Assembly (NCBI GenBank): GCA_021202245.1
Contig: JAJQDK010000119.1
Span: 1-12,795, forward strand
DNA: 12,795 bases
Reading direction: 5' to 3'
Source: Clostridiales bacterium
GTDB lineage: Bacteria; Bacillota; Clostridia; Oscillospirales; Acutalibacteraceae
Positions 1 to 7,320 of the stretch are shown in pieces. Position numbers and translations under genes: made by a program. How positions within the stretch are numbered: the first letter of the stretch is position 1; each line of letters opens with the position of its first letter. The notes beneath the pieces are model-generated. The model made no database searches, had not been told where the DNA came from, and saw nothing but the letters and a program-made list of their open reading frames with translations.

Positions 1-144
1 CATCACCCGATGCCCCAACGGTGTAAACACCGTGTTTTCAATCCATTCTCGATAATCCTCTATCGCTTTGCCGGATTGTTCGTCGTGCCGCAAGGGTACG
101 CAAAGCTCAATTCCGTCTAAAGCATAGGTTACGGTTTTATTCAT
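1..144 (-). CDS. Hypothetical protein, N-terminal 48 residues (runs off the window)
   Basis: Only the first 48 codons are present; the reading frame stays open to the edge. The ATG at 144 is preceded by AAAGGAGG with a spacing of six bases, an excellent ribosome site, and by a plausible promoter, so this is very likely a real gene start. The peptide begins MNKTVTYALDGIELCVPLRH and continues with an acidic stretch and YREWIENTVFTPLGHRVM. I do not recognise the family. No signal peptide or membrane segment is visible in this part. It is separated from the upstream LuxR-type gene by a strong terminator, so it is probably its own transcription unit. Confidence 0.72.
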   Translation of the reverse strand, partial: MNKTVTYALDGIELCVPLRHDEQSGKAIEDYREWIENTVFTPLGHRVM

Positions 145-185
145 AGCGTGCCTCCTTTGTAAATTTATTCCAATATTACAATATT

Positions 186-214
186 ATTATAGAAAATTAT
201 TTTCAACTTGACTA
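186..214 (-). promoter_or_regulatory. Probable sigma-A promoter for the gene starting at 144
   Basis: On the minus strand TAGTCA is followed by 17 bases and a perfect TATAAT. The -35 box matches the consensus at four of six positions. It lies just downstream of the terminator at 228-276 and about 42 bases before the start codon, which fits a new transcription unit. Confidence 0.5.
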
Positions 215-227
215 CACCCGTTTTTGC

Positions 228-276
228 AAAAAAATGGGTAGGTACCCGTCTTGATTTTAAAGACGAATACCTACCC
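228..276 (-). terminator. Rho-independent terminator, minus strand
   Basis: Two 17-base arms (260-276 and 236-252) pair around a 7-base loop. Two positions that mismatch on the plus strand become G-U pairs in minus-strand RNA, so the stem is continuous only in that direction. It is followed by a run of seven U. It ends transcription from the LuxR-type gene about 100 bases past its stop codon. Confidence 0.85.
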
Positions 277-374
277 TGTGGGCGCTGATATTCAATGGCA
301 ATACCGTTGCTGCGCCGTAAAGCTGTTTTGTTATGAAAAATGTTGTCAGCTTAAAAATTAAAATCCCCGGTCGG

Positions 375-1595
375 TTATTTTAGCATAAACTGAGCCAAAT
401 CCTTGCGCTGAGGAATGTCAAGCTGCTGCAAAACCGAAGAAATGTGCATTTTTACGGTGTTCGTTGAAATGTTAAGGTGCGCGCTGATTTCCTTGTTCGA
501 CCATCCTCTTGCGGCAAGCATAGCAATGGTGAATTCCGTGGTTGTCAAATCGTCGGCAAAATTGTGCCCCGTGTCCTTATTATGTATCTTTCGCCAACCG
601 GCTGAAAAATTATAGGTTATGTCGATAATGCGCCTGAAATCCTTGGGATAATCCTTTCTCATCACCGCTTCAAGCACACCGCCCAGCAAGCCATGATGCT
701 CTCCGAACGGCTCAATGATGTCGTCGGGCTGCGCAATTTTCCACGCCGCCAGCAGATGTTCCTTTGCCTGTTCGCTCTGCCTGAGGTTAATATAGCCCAT
801 TGTTGCGACAAGATGAAGATAAATTGTGGGAATTTGGTAGAGCTGCTGCTCCAGAGTGAGCGCAGTTTCGGCAATGCCCACACAGGCTCCGTATTGCTTT
901 TGAAGGTAGGCGTAATGCGCCTGAACATACAGGGCAAGCAGCCTGAAGCCCGCAGGCAAAAACGAAATGCACTCCTTAACCGGGGGAAGATTTTCCGGCA
1001 GGGGCAAATGCAGAAGAACGCAAACTCCGGCAGAAATGCAGACGGCATAGGCTCTGTACACGTCGGGGGTGCTTTCATCAAGATTTTTTACGGTAGCCAG
1101 CACCTGATTCATAGCCTGCCTCGCACGGGGAATACGGTCAAGTGTTAAATTTGCATAGGCATAAAGCCAACAGGCGGACAGACGAAGCGCAATGTCGCTG
1201 TGAGCTAAATATTCCTCGGCAATATCCGAGGACTTAGCCGATTGACCGCTGAAATAGTAATACTCCGCAAGGGCAATGCTGCGCAAATCTTCGTCCTCAA
1301 TGCTTTCGGCGGCTGACAAAGCGCCCCCGAGCGGATAGGGAGTGTTCATAAGAGGCATTGCAATTTTCAGCTTTTGCTGCGCTTCGGCGTTGATGTTATC
1401 ATCCGGCGTTAAATTCTTTGCCGCCTTTTGCGCCGATTTTCGCATATCGGCAGGCTTTTGGGCGTCAAGCGGAATTGTCCAAGCTCCGCCGAACTTTGAG
1501 GCGCCCTCTATGTGCCCTTCAATGCAGTAGCGCTGAACGTATCTTTCGGATATTCCCCACCTTTCGGCGGCTTCCTTGACTGACATATATTCCAT
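375..1595 (-). CDS. LuxR-family regulator with N-terminal excisionase-like DNA-binding domain
   Basis: A 406-residue cytoplasmic transcription regulator with a DNA-binding motif at each end. Residues about 4-45 (MSVKEAAERWGISERYVQRY, then GHIEGASKFGGAWTIP) form an excisionase/MerR-like winged helix. Residues about 80-330 are alpha-helical and alanine/leucine rich, like a TPR-type repeat region. Residues about 350-406 are a LuxR-type helix-turn-helix (WSNKEISAHLNISTNTVKMH). No receiver domain is present, so it is not a classical two-component regulator; the ligand or partner is unknown. The first ATG follows GGTGGGGG at good spacing; a second ATG three codons later is possible. It has its own promoter at 1685-1713 and terminator at 228-276, so it appears monocistronic. 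The target genes cannot be read from the window; the neighbour starting at 144 is one candidate. Confidence 0.88.
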   Translation of the reverse strand: MEYMSVKEAAERWGISERYVQRYCIEGHIEGASKFGGAWTIPLDAQKPADMRKSAQKAAKNLTPDDNINAEAQQKLKIAMPLMNTPYPLGGALSAAESIEDEDLRSIALAEYYYFSGQSAKSSDIAEEYLAHSDIALRLSACWLYAYANLTLDRIPRARQAMNQVLATVKNLDESTPDVYRAYAVCISAGVCVLLHLPLPENLPPVKECISFLPAGFRLLALYVQAHYAYLQKQYGACVGIAETALTLEQQLYQIPTIYLHLVATMGYINLRQSEQAKEHLLAAWKIAQPDDIIEPFGEHHGLLGGVLEAVMRKDYPKDFRRIIDITYNFSAGWRKIHNKDTGHNFADDLTTTEFTIAMLAARGWSNKEISAHLNISTNTVKMHISSVLQQLDIPQRKDLAQFMLK

Positions 1596-1621
1596 TATTT
1601 TTCCCCCACCGGCTTCAACTT

Positions 1622-1633
1622 AGGGCATGCCCT
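1622..1633. promoter_or_regulatory. 12-bp perfect palindrome in the LuxR-type gene leader
   Basis: AGGGCATGCCCT lies between the promoter and the start codon of the LuxR-type gene. The position would suit an operator or a short leader stem, but nothing in the window confirms either. Confidence 0.25.
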
Positions 1634-1684
1634 TAATCGAACCGCAAATTACGTAATATATTGTTCGTTATTCCGTACAGTAAT

Positions 1685-1713
1685 ATTATAAGCAAATTTA
1701 AATCATTTTTCAA
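1685..1713 (-). promoter_or_regulatory. Sigma-A promoter of the LuxR-type regulator
   Basis: TTGAAA, a 17-base spacer and a perfect TATAAT on the minus strand. The predicted start leaves a leader of roughly 80 bases before the ATG at 1595. Confidence 0.75.
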
Positions 1714-1802
1714 GTAAGATTTTTGTATTTTTTAACATAATACCCATAAACCTCTTAAATGCATCGTTCAAAAGCAGAACATACATTATTTGAATTTACG
1801 GC

Positions 1803-1846
1803 AAAAGCAACAGCACAGTTGAGGAGACTCCCTCGCCTGTGCTGTT
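1803..1846 (-). terminator. Probable terminator of the helicase-nuclease gene
   Basis: A perfect 10-bp stem (AACAGCACAG at 1809-1818 with CTGTGCTGTT at 1837-1846) encloses a further GAGG/CCTC pairing. It begins 44 bases after the stop codon at 1890. The U run that follows is short (four U), so termination may be partial. On the plus strand no U run follows, which favours the minus direction. Confidence 0.6.
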
Positions 1847-1889
1847 CACTCTTAGTATGAAATTTAACCTCGCCGCTTAGATTTAGATT

Positions 1890-4800
1890 TTAGCCTAAAA
1901 TCAATTTATTTGTAATCTTAACATATTTTGCCGGTATTGGTTCATAAAGCTTAAAAATAATATTCATAGGATAACTGCCTTGATGAGAAACATAATCAGC
2001 TAATCCAAGGAATGTATAAGGAGCCGCTCCTAAATCATCGTTCTTTTTATCACGAACAAATAATGCAATTCTATTGTCAGTTGATTTGTGGTTAATATAT
2101 CGTTGTCCTGTTCTTGAAGTTTCGCTTACTGTGCTCTGACTTTGCCAATGAAACAGTGTATCGTTTATGGAATAGTCCTGATACATTGTAGTAGGAGAGT
2201 AATCTTTATCAGACTTATTAAGAGTTACAAAAAGCAAATCTATTTTCTTATCTGATAAATATTTAACACCCTCTCGAACTGTATCAGGTTTCATAAAGTC
2301 CATAGCAACAAGTATCTGATCTCTTGAATATGTGCAGTGCAAATCAAGTGGGCAAGCAAAGCCTAAATCAATTGGTTTATCAATAAAATCAATTTTATTA
2401 AACTTGTAGTTCAATAAAGACTTAATTTCATTGCACATCGTAGGATTTGCTTTAATCTGCTCAAAACCTTCAAGCGGATTACTAAAGCCACAATTCTCAA
2501 ATGACTTTTGCCAAAATGTGAATTGAAGCATATTAGTCATTCGCTTTTGCTCATAAGAAAAATTTTCATATTGCATTATATTATCAGATAAAAGATCTAA
2601 TGCAAACTCTATCAATCGTCTTGAGTCTATAAAAGAAATTCTTTTGAGAGATTTTGTTAAGGGTTCTTCTAAGCATTCCTCAAAATCATCAATTACCCCG
2701 GCAGCTACACACAATCTTGAAAAGCTTGCTCGTTTATAAATTGCCGACAAATTCAAATGATAGTAATCAACAAAATTAGCAAGATTTAATTCTAAATTGG
2801 TATCTTCTGAAAATGTTGAGATTTTTGATATAAGTGCAGATTTAGTTCCAAACGAGGAGCTAATATTATTAAGTATATATTCCTTTGCCTTCTTTTCAAG
2901 CTGAACATAACAACCAGCAGGCACATTGAGAAAACCGTCTTTTATTTCCTTAGAAATACTTCTTTTGCTATTATCCAGCAACGCCGAAAACTTATCTTCA
3001 AAACGATAATTCTTATTTGCCTGTCCTATAAAATCAAGAACAGTTAGACAATCTTTACTTTCACTAAGTCTCAATCCACGACCAAGCTGCTGTAAAAATA
3101 CTGTTAACGATTCAGTAGGACGCAAAAACAAGACCGTGTTAACTTCAGGAATATCAACACCTTCGTTATACAAATCAACAACAAAAATAAATTTTATTTT
3201 GCCGCTAACAAGTTGCTCCTTGGCAGTGTTTCTTTCCTCAGTAGCAGAATTTCCTGTCAAATGAATGGAAGGAATATTGTGAGTGTTAAAGAACTCCGCC
3301 ATATATTTTGCATGCTCAATAGAAACACAGAATCCCAATCCCTTGACTTCTTCAATATCAGTTACATATTTAATAATTGACTTAATAATATTATTAGCAC
3401 GCTTGTCAGCGACTGCTTTATCGAGTAAATATACCTTTTCTAATTCACTAACATTATATTTACCTCGTGACCATTTCAGTGAATCCAAGTCAACTGTATC
3501 TGTTACACCAAAATAATGAAACGGACATAATAATTTTCTATTGATTGCTTCAGGTAATCTAATCTCAGCTGCAATTCTGTAATCAAAATATTTCGTTATA
3601 TCTTCGCCATCCATACGCTCTGGAGTCGCAGTAAGTCCAAGAAGAATTTTAGGTTTATAATATGACAACAGCTTTTGATAACTTTTTGCAGAAGCGTGAT
3701 GAAATTCATCAATTATTATGTAATCATAATAATTTTCATCAGTGTTTTTGTACCATTCATGTGAATTGAATGTTTGAATGGACAAAAACAAATGAGAAAT
3801 ATCCTCAGGCTGGTTGTATCCGCCAACAAATAAGTCACCAAAATTTTGATCCTTAAGTACGTTTCTAAAACATGAAATACTTTGCTTCAAAATTTCTTCT
3901 CTATGCGCAACAAATAATAGTCTACAAGGAGATGATGGGTTTTCCTTGCAAAGACGCTTATAATCAAAAGCAGAAATAACTGTTTTACCAGTACCAGTTG
4001 CAGCAACAATAAGGTTTTTATATAAATTTCTAATTTCACGCTCTGCCTTAAGCTTATCAAGGATTTCCTGCTGATAAGAATACGGATTAACATCCATCAT
4101 ATAAGCAGTGTCTTGTTCATGATGCCTCTCTGATTTTAAAGCGTTTACAAGTTGCTCAGTTTTGCTTTCATCATATTTCTCAAATTCAATAGAATTCCAA
4201 TAGCTCTCAAATGTGGCTTCCATCTTCTGAATTGTTTCAAATAAATCTTGCGCCGTAACTTTAACATTCCACTCAAGGCCACTTGAAATTGCAGCGTTTG
4301 ACAAATTTGAAGAACCAATATAAGCAGTAGAAAACCCTGTGTTTCTGTAGAAAACATAAGTTTTAGCATGTAATCTTGTACGCTTTGTATCATAAGAAAC
4401 CTTAATTTCTGTATTTGAAAGCTTTCTCAATTCTTCAACTGCTTTCACATCTGTTGCACCCATATATGACGTTGTAATAATACGCAGTTTTCCGCCATTA
4501 TAAGTAAATGTTTTTAGCTCTTCATAAATTAAACGAAGTCCACTCCATTTTATAAAAGAAACGAGCATATCAATTCTGTTAGAAGAAAGAATTTCTTTTT
4601 TGAGCTCGCTAAACATACTTGGCTCATTTACAGCACCAGTAAAAAGTGAGCTTTGAGATAGCGACGTTTCGGGAGACACAATTTTATTAATTTTGTTATT
4701 ACCATATGTTTTATCAACAACGCTAAGAAGCTGCTTACCTTCAAATTCAACTGAATATGAAGATAAAAGCTCATTGTCAAGAGTAATGCTTTTAATAACG

Positions 4801-5057
4801 TCATTTACAAATTTTATTTGATCCTCAAGCTTTCCAGTATTTTCAGCAATGACATCAAGCTTATTTTGTATTACCTTTTCAAGATGTTTGGTGAGAATTT
4901 TAGAGGCCTGAGCGCTATCTATTATTTGAGATTGCGTTTCCTTGTCAACAGCAGCATTTATCTCTTCTTTTAGCTTTTTGTCAATGACTTGTTCGTATAA
5001 TCCTGAATATAACATAATTTCACTATTTTCCTTAATCAAATCTCTATACTTTTGCAT
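1890..5057 (-). CDS. HKD-nuclease / SF2 helicase / DUF3427 fusion protein
   Basis: One 1055-residue protein. Residues about 140-290 are a phospholipase D-like nuclease domain with a single HKD-type motif (H230-A-K232, then GSSN at 248-251). Residues about 325-680 are a superfamily 2 helicase: Walker A GTGKT 355-359, DEFHH 450-454, TAT 476-478, motif V near NEGVDIPEVN 631-640, motif VI QQLGRGLRL 656-664. Residues about 770-1050 match the DUF3427 tail, with TLNKSDKDYSPTT and LFHWQSQS. This domain set (COG3886 plus COG1061 type) is known from stand-alone genes near restriction and defence loci; the substrate is not established. All motifs look intact. The gene is visibly more AT-rich than its neighbours, suggesting acquisition. 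It has its own promoter and terminator. The ATG at 5057 has no ribosome site and lies only about 5 bases after the predicted RNA start; the ATG at 5015 (residue 15, preceded by AAGGA) may be the true start. Confidence 0.92.
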   Translation of the reverse strand: MQKYRDLIKENSEIMLYSGLYEQVIDKKLKEEINAAVDKETQSQIIDSAQASKILTKHLEKVIQNKLDVIAENTGKLEDQIKFVNDVIKSITLDNELLSSYSVEFEGKQLLSVVDKTYGNNKINKIVSPETSLSQSSLFTGAVNEPSMFSELKKEILSSNRIDMLVSFIKWSGLRLIYEELKTFTYNGGKLRIITTSYMGATDVKAVEELRKLSNTEIKVSYDTKRTRLHAKTYVFYRNTGFSTAYIGSSNLSNAAISSGLEWNVKVTAQDLFETIQKMEATFESYWNSIEFEKYDESKTEQLVNALKSERHHEQDTAYMMDVNPYSYQQEILDKLKAEREIRNLYKNLIVAATGTGKTVISAFDYKRLCKENPSSPCRLLFVAHREEILKQSISCFRNVLKDQNFGDLFVGGYNQPEDISHLFLSIQTFNSHEWYKNTDENYYDYIIIDEFHHASAKSYQKLLSYYKPKILLGLTATPERMDGEDITKYFDYRIAAEIRLPEAINRKLLCPFHYFGVTDTVDLDSLKWSRGKYNVSELEKVYLLDKAVADKRANNIIKSIIKYVTDIEEVKGLGFCVSIEHAKYMAEFFNTHNIPSIHLTGNSATEERNTAKEQLVSGKIKFIFVVDLYNEGVDIPEVNTVLFLRPTESLTVFLQQLGRGLRLSESKDCLTVLDFIGQANKNYRFEDKFSALLDNSKRSISKEIKDGFLNVPAGCYVQLEKKAKEYILNNISSSFGTKSALISKISTFSEDTNLELNLANFVDYYHLNLSAIYKRASFSRLCVAAGVIDDFEECLEEPLTKSLKRISFIDSRRLIEFALDLLSDNIMQYENFSYEQKRMTNMLQFTFWQKSFENCGFSNPLEGFEQIKANPTMCNEIKSLLNYKFNKIDFIDKPIDLGFACPLDLHCTYSRDQILVAMDFMKPDTVREGVKYLSDKKIDLLFVTLNKSDKDYSPTTMYQDYSINDTLFHWQSQSTVSETSRTGQRYINHKSTDNRIALFVRDKKNDDLGAAPYTFLGLADYVSHQGSYPMNIIFKLYEPIPAKYVKITNKLILG

Positions 5058-5069
5058 AATGCTGTTTAA

Positions 5070-5098
5070 ATTTTACACTCTTTCCATTGCTGTGTCAA
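5070..5098 (-). promoter_or_regulatory. Strong sigma-A promoter of the helicase-nuclease gene
   Basis: A perfect TTGACA, exactly 17 bases, then TAAAAT on the minus strand. The -10 box ends 12 bases before the ATG at 5057. Transcription would therefore start nearly at that codon, giving a leaderless message unless translation begins at 5015. Confidence 0.8.
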
Positions 5099-5362
5099 TA
5101 AAATTTAACAGCTGTAATCTGCGTCAGCATCGGGAGAATTTCTGATGTTTGTAGGCATATTCATTTCGGGTGTATTTTAAACGAAAGCGGAAATTCATTC
5201 CTGGTGACTGTTAGGCGGTGCGTGGGCCGAGGAAAATTCCAAAAACTACCGTCGGCAAATTTGCTTTTGAGCGGTGATTTTTTAGTATAAAAAATCATCA
5301 TATTCAAACAATATTAAAGCAATTATTTTGCTAATTTTTTAGACTTAAGGGAGTTTTTAGAT
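5099..5362. other. Intergenic region between helicase gene and spoVT
   Basis: About 260 bases without a supported gene. It contains a 10-bp palindrome GCAAATTTGC (5255-5264) and an 8-bp inverted repeat with a 5-base loop (GATTTTTT 5276-5283, AAAAAATC 5289-5296). The spoVT promoter must lie here. A loose sigma-G-like pair, GTATA at 5285 and AATATTA at 5310, has a 20-base spacing, too long to call. The spoVT ribosome site AAGGGAG is at 5347-5353. Confidence 0.4.
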
Positions 5363-5905
5363 ATGAAAGCAACAGGCATTGTCAGAAGAATTGATGATTT
5401 GGGCAGGGTGGTTATTCCGAAGGAAATCCGCCGTACACTGCGTATTCGTGAGGGCGACCCGCTGGAAATATACACGGCAACAGACGGAGAGGTTATTTTT
5501 AAAAAATACTCTCCGGTGGGAGAGCTTTCGGATTTTGCAAGTCAATATGCCGACGTTCTTGCACGAATAAGCTCGCTGCCCACTCTCATTTGTGACAAAG
5601 ACCACGTTATAGCTGCCGCCGGAGTTTCCAAACGTGAGTTTTTGGAGCGGAGAATAACCGCGGTGCTTGAAAATTATATGGAAAACCGCAAAAGCTATGC
5701 CGCAACTCAGCAGAGTGCGGACGATATTCAGCCGATTGAGGGCATTGACCGCTGCGCATCGGTAATATATCCCATAATTGCATCGGGCGACGTAACCGGA
5801 GCAGTGGTAATGCTGACAAGCGACAGCATTAAGATTCCCACAAATGCAGAAATTAAGCTTGCGCAGTCTGCGGCGGCTTTTCTCGGCAAGCAAATGGAGG
5901 AATAA
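5363..5905 (+). CDS. spoVT: Stage V sporulation protein T
   Basis: A 180-residue transcription regulator of late forespore genes; in Bacillus subtilis SpoVT is made under sigma-G and tunes sigma-G-dependent genes. Residues about 3-50 form the AbrB/SpoVT swapped-hairpin DNA-binding domain, with the family signature MKATGIVRRIDDLGRVVIPK followed by EIRRTLRIREGDPLEI. Residues about 55-178 form the GAF-like ligand or dimerisation domain. The length is close to the B. subtilis protein (178 residues). The start is fixed by AAGGGAG nine bases upstream. It is followed by a strong terminator, so it appears monocistronic. In B. subtilis it sits downstream of mfd; that neighbour is absent here, where the accessory helicase gene precedes it. 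It supports the view that the host forms spores or descends from a spore former. Confidence 0.95.
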   Translation: MKATGIVRRIDDLGRVVIPKEIRRTLRIREGDPLEIYTATDGEVIFKKYSPVGELSDFASQYADVLARISSLPTLICDKDHVIAAAGVSKREFLERRITAVLENYMENRKSYAATQQSADDIQPIEGIDRCASVIYPIIASGDVTGAVVMLTSDSIKIPTNAEIKLAQSAAAFLGKQMEE

Positions 5906-5926
5906 TTTCAAGTTAACCTAAGCCGC

Positions 5927-5962
5927 AAAAGTCACCCGCCTCTGTAGGCGGGTGACTTTTTT
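5927..5962 (+). terminator. Rho-independent terminator after spoVT (possibly bidirectional)
   Basis: A perfect 14-bp stem (5927-5940 with 5947-5960) around the 6-base loop TCTGTA, ending in six T on the plus strand. On the minus strand it is followed by only four U, so it could also stop the convergent P-loop/CYTH gene, more weakly. Confidence 0.92.
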
Positions 5963-6055
5963 CAGAATTTTCGGTAGGGGGGATTATTTCGCTACCAAAA
6001 CCCTGCGAGTGTTCGCTCCTGCGGCGGATGCAAAATTCACAGCACGTTCGCAGCA

Positions 6056-7165
6056 TCAAAGCAAGTTAAAAAAATTGCGGTACTTTCCGGCAAGGGAAAG
6101 ATTGCGGTATTCGGGGTCAAAGGTCACCTCGCGAATTAAGCTGACAAAGTCCGGCAATTTATAATTCTGTGTTTCGGATAAAAGCTCAATTTCAATCGTC
6201 GCCTTATCGTTCCAAAACGGATATACGTCAAGCTCGTAATAGGTTGAATTACAGGCTATGCAATATCTGTCCTTTGAGATAACTCCCGTTACATTTTTCG
6301 AGTCGGCAAGATAAGCGTTATATTCTTTTTCAGAAATATAATTTTCCGTTTCAATTCTTTTAATATCGGAAATTTTAATTTTTTTTGTTTTGATATATAA
6401 GGTGCCGCTGCCCTCTCCCCTTTTTCTCACCCTGAAATTTCCCTCCTGTGGAGTAGTCAGGTACGCCTGAGTAATGGGGACCCTGCGGCACGCCTTCAAG
6501 CTGTTTAAAAGCTTAATATCCGGATATTCAATGAGGAATTTCCTCTCAATTTCAAGTGGCTCGGGAATTCCGAGAACCGCCAAAATCTCATTCACAAGGC
6601 GGTCAAGCTTCTTGTCAAAGGAGGTTGAATTGTCAATTATTCTGAGATGCTCGGTGCCTGTCCACACCGCAAGAGTTTCATCGTCAAGCCGTTTGGCTTC
6701 TTCGGGGCTTTCGCTGCGGACTGCGTTATTTTTCAGATTATAATACTCCTCAGCACCGTTTGCGGCAGTAACGAGATGAAACACTGCGTCATATGAATTT
6801 CTTATTATATCCTCGTTAAGGCTATGCAGAGCGGAATAGCGGGCAAACTCCTCTTCGGTGACATAAACACGGCTGTCAAGCAGGCCCCTGTCAAATAATA
6901 TTACAACCCTTTCGCAGTCCATGGCTTCCGCAAGCCTTATTTTTTTTGCCGTTTCATTTAATTCCATCTCGAAAAGCAGCTTGTGGAATTCGTAACGGCC
7001 CATATTCTGCGGAGTTTTCCCCTCGTTCATTAACCTTGCGGCAAATTCCTCAACCGTGATTACGGGCACGCCGCAGTCTTTAAGCCGCTGCGATACATAT
7101 TTCAGCGCTGTGGTTTTTCCTCCGCACGGACCGCCTGTGAGCACTGCCTTAATTACCTCTGCCAT
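6056..7165 (-). CDS. P-loop kinase-like ATPase fused to a CYTH triphosphate-binding domain
   Basis: A 369-residue cytoplasmic fusion. Residues about 5-195 are a P-loop NTPase of the AAA_28 / nucleotide-kinase-like type: Walker A GGPCGGKT 11-18, and a Walker-B-like strand VVILFDRGLLD near 87-97, where the DRG is typical of nucleoside kinases. Residues about 203-369 are a CYTH domain, opening with EIERKFLI (205-212), the usual ExExK signature. Basic residues RVRKR (245-249) and KTKK (259-262) and acidic EIE (325-327) line the expected triphosphate tunnel. CYTH proteins hydrolyse or cyclise triphosphate compounds; the substrate of this combination is unknown. The start is supported by AGAGGTG seven bases or so before the ATG. 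The promoter at 7198-7225 is divergent from that of the reductase gene. It converges on spoVT. Confidence 0.85.
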   Translation of the reverse strand: MAEVIKAVLTGGPCGGKTTALKYVSQRLKDCGVPVITVEEFAARLMNEGKTPQNMGRYEFHKLLFEMELNETAKKIRLAEAMDCERVVILFDRGLLDSRVYVTEEEFARYSALHSLNEDIIRNSYDAVFHLVTAANGAEEYYNLKNNAVRSESPEEAKRLDDETLAVWTGTEHLRIIDNSTSFDKKLDRLVNEILAVLGIPEPLEIERKFLIEYPDIKLLNSLKACRRVPITQAYLTTPQEGNFRVRKRGEGSGTLYIKTKKIKISDIKRIETENYISEKEYNAYLADSKNVTGVISKDRYCIACNSTYYELDVYPFWNDKATIEIELLSETQNYKLPDFVSLIREVTFDPEYRNLSLAGKYRNFFNLL

Positions 7166-7197
7166 TTTTTACACCTCTGACTGTTTTTTATTCTAAA

Positions 7198-7225
7198 ATT
7201 ATATATCCTAAATGAGCAGTTTTAA
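7198..7225 (-). promoter_or_regulatory. Probable promoter of the P-loop/CYTH gene
   Basis: TTAAAA, 16 bases, then a perfect TATAAT on the minus strand, about 32 bases before the start codon. The -35 box is weak. Confidence 0.5.
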
Positions 7226-7247
7226 TTCGGCTTTGACATAATAAGCA

Positions 7248-7276
7248 TTGAAAGAATATTTTATGTCTGATATAAT
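7248..7276 (+). promoter_or_regulatory. Extended -10 promoter of the aldo/keto reductase gene
   Basis: TTGAAA, a 17-base spacer and a perfect TATAAT preceded by TGA, giving a TGn extended -10. A second possible promoter, TTGACA at 7233 with TATTTT 18 bases later, overlaps it. The strength suggests the gene was under active selection recently. Confidence 0.75.
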
Positions 7277-7320
7277 GATTTTATTCAGATTCTGACTTTC
7301 TAAATTGAAGAGGTGTAATA

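Noticed and set aside
693..1148. 151-codon plus-strand frame inside the LuxR-type gene
   Set aside because: Antisense shadow of a well-supported gene, with no ribosome site or recognisable motif.
5357..5911. 184-codon frame antisense to spoVT
   Set aside because: It is a mirror of the spoVT reading frame, with no start site, and its length is due only to codon bias on the other strand.
6002..6054. Imperfect hairpin CTGCGAGTGT/ACGTTCGCAG between spoVT and the P-loop/CYTH gene
   Set aside because: Large loop and only wobble-completed pairing on the strand beyond the spoVT terminator. It has no U run and no clear purpose.
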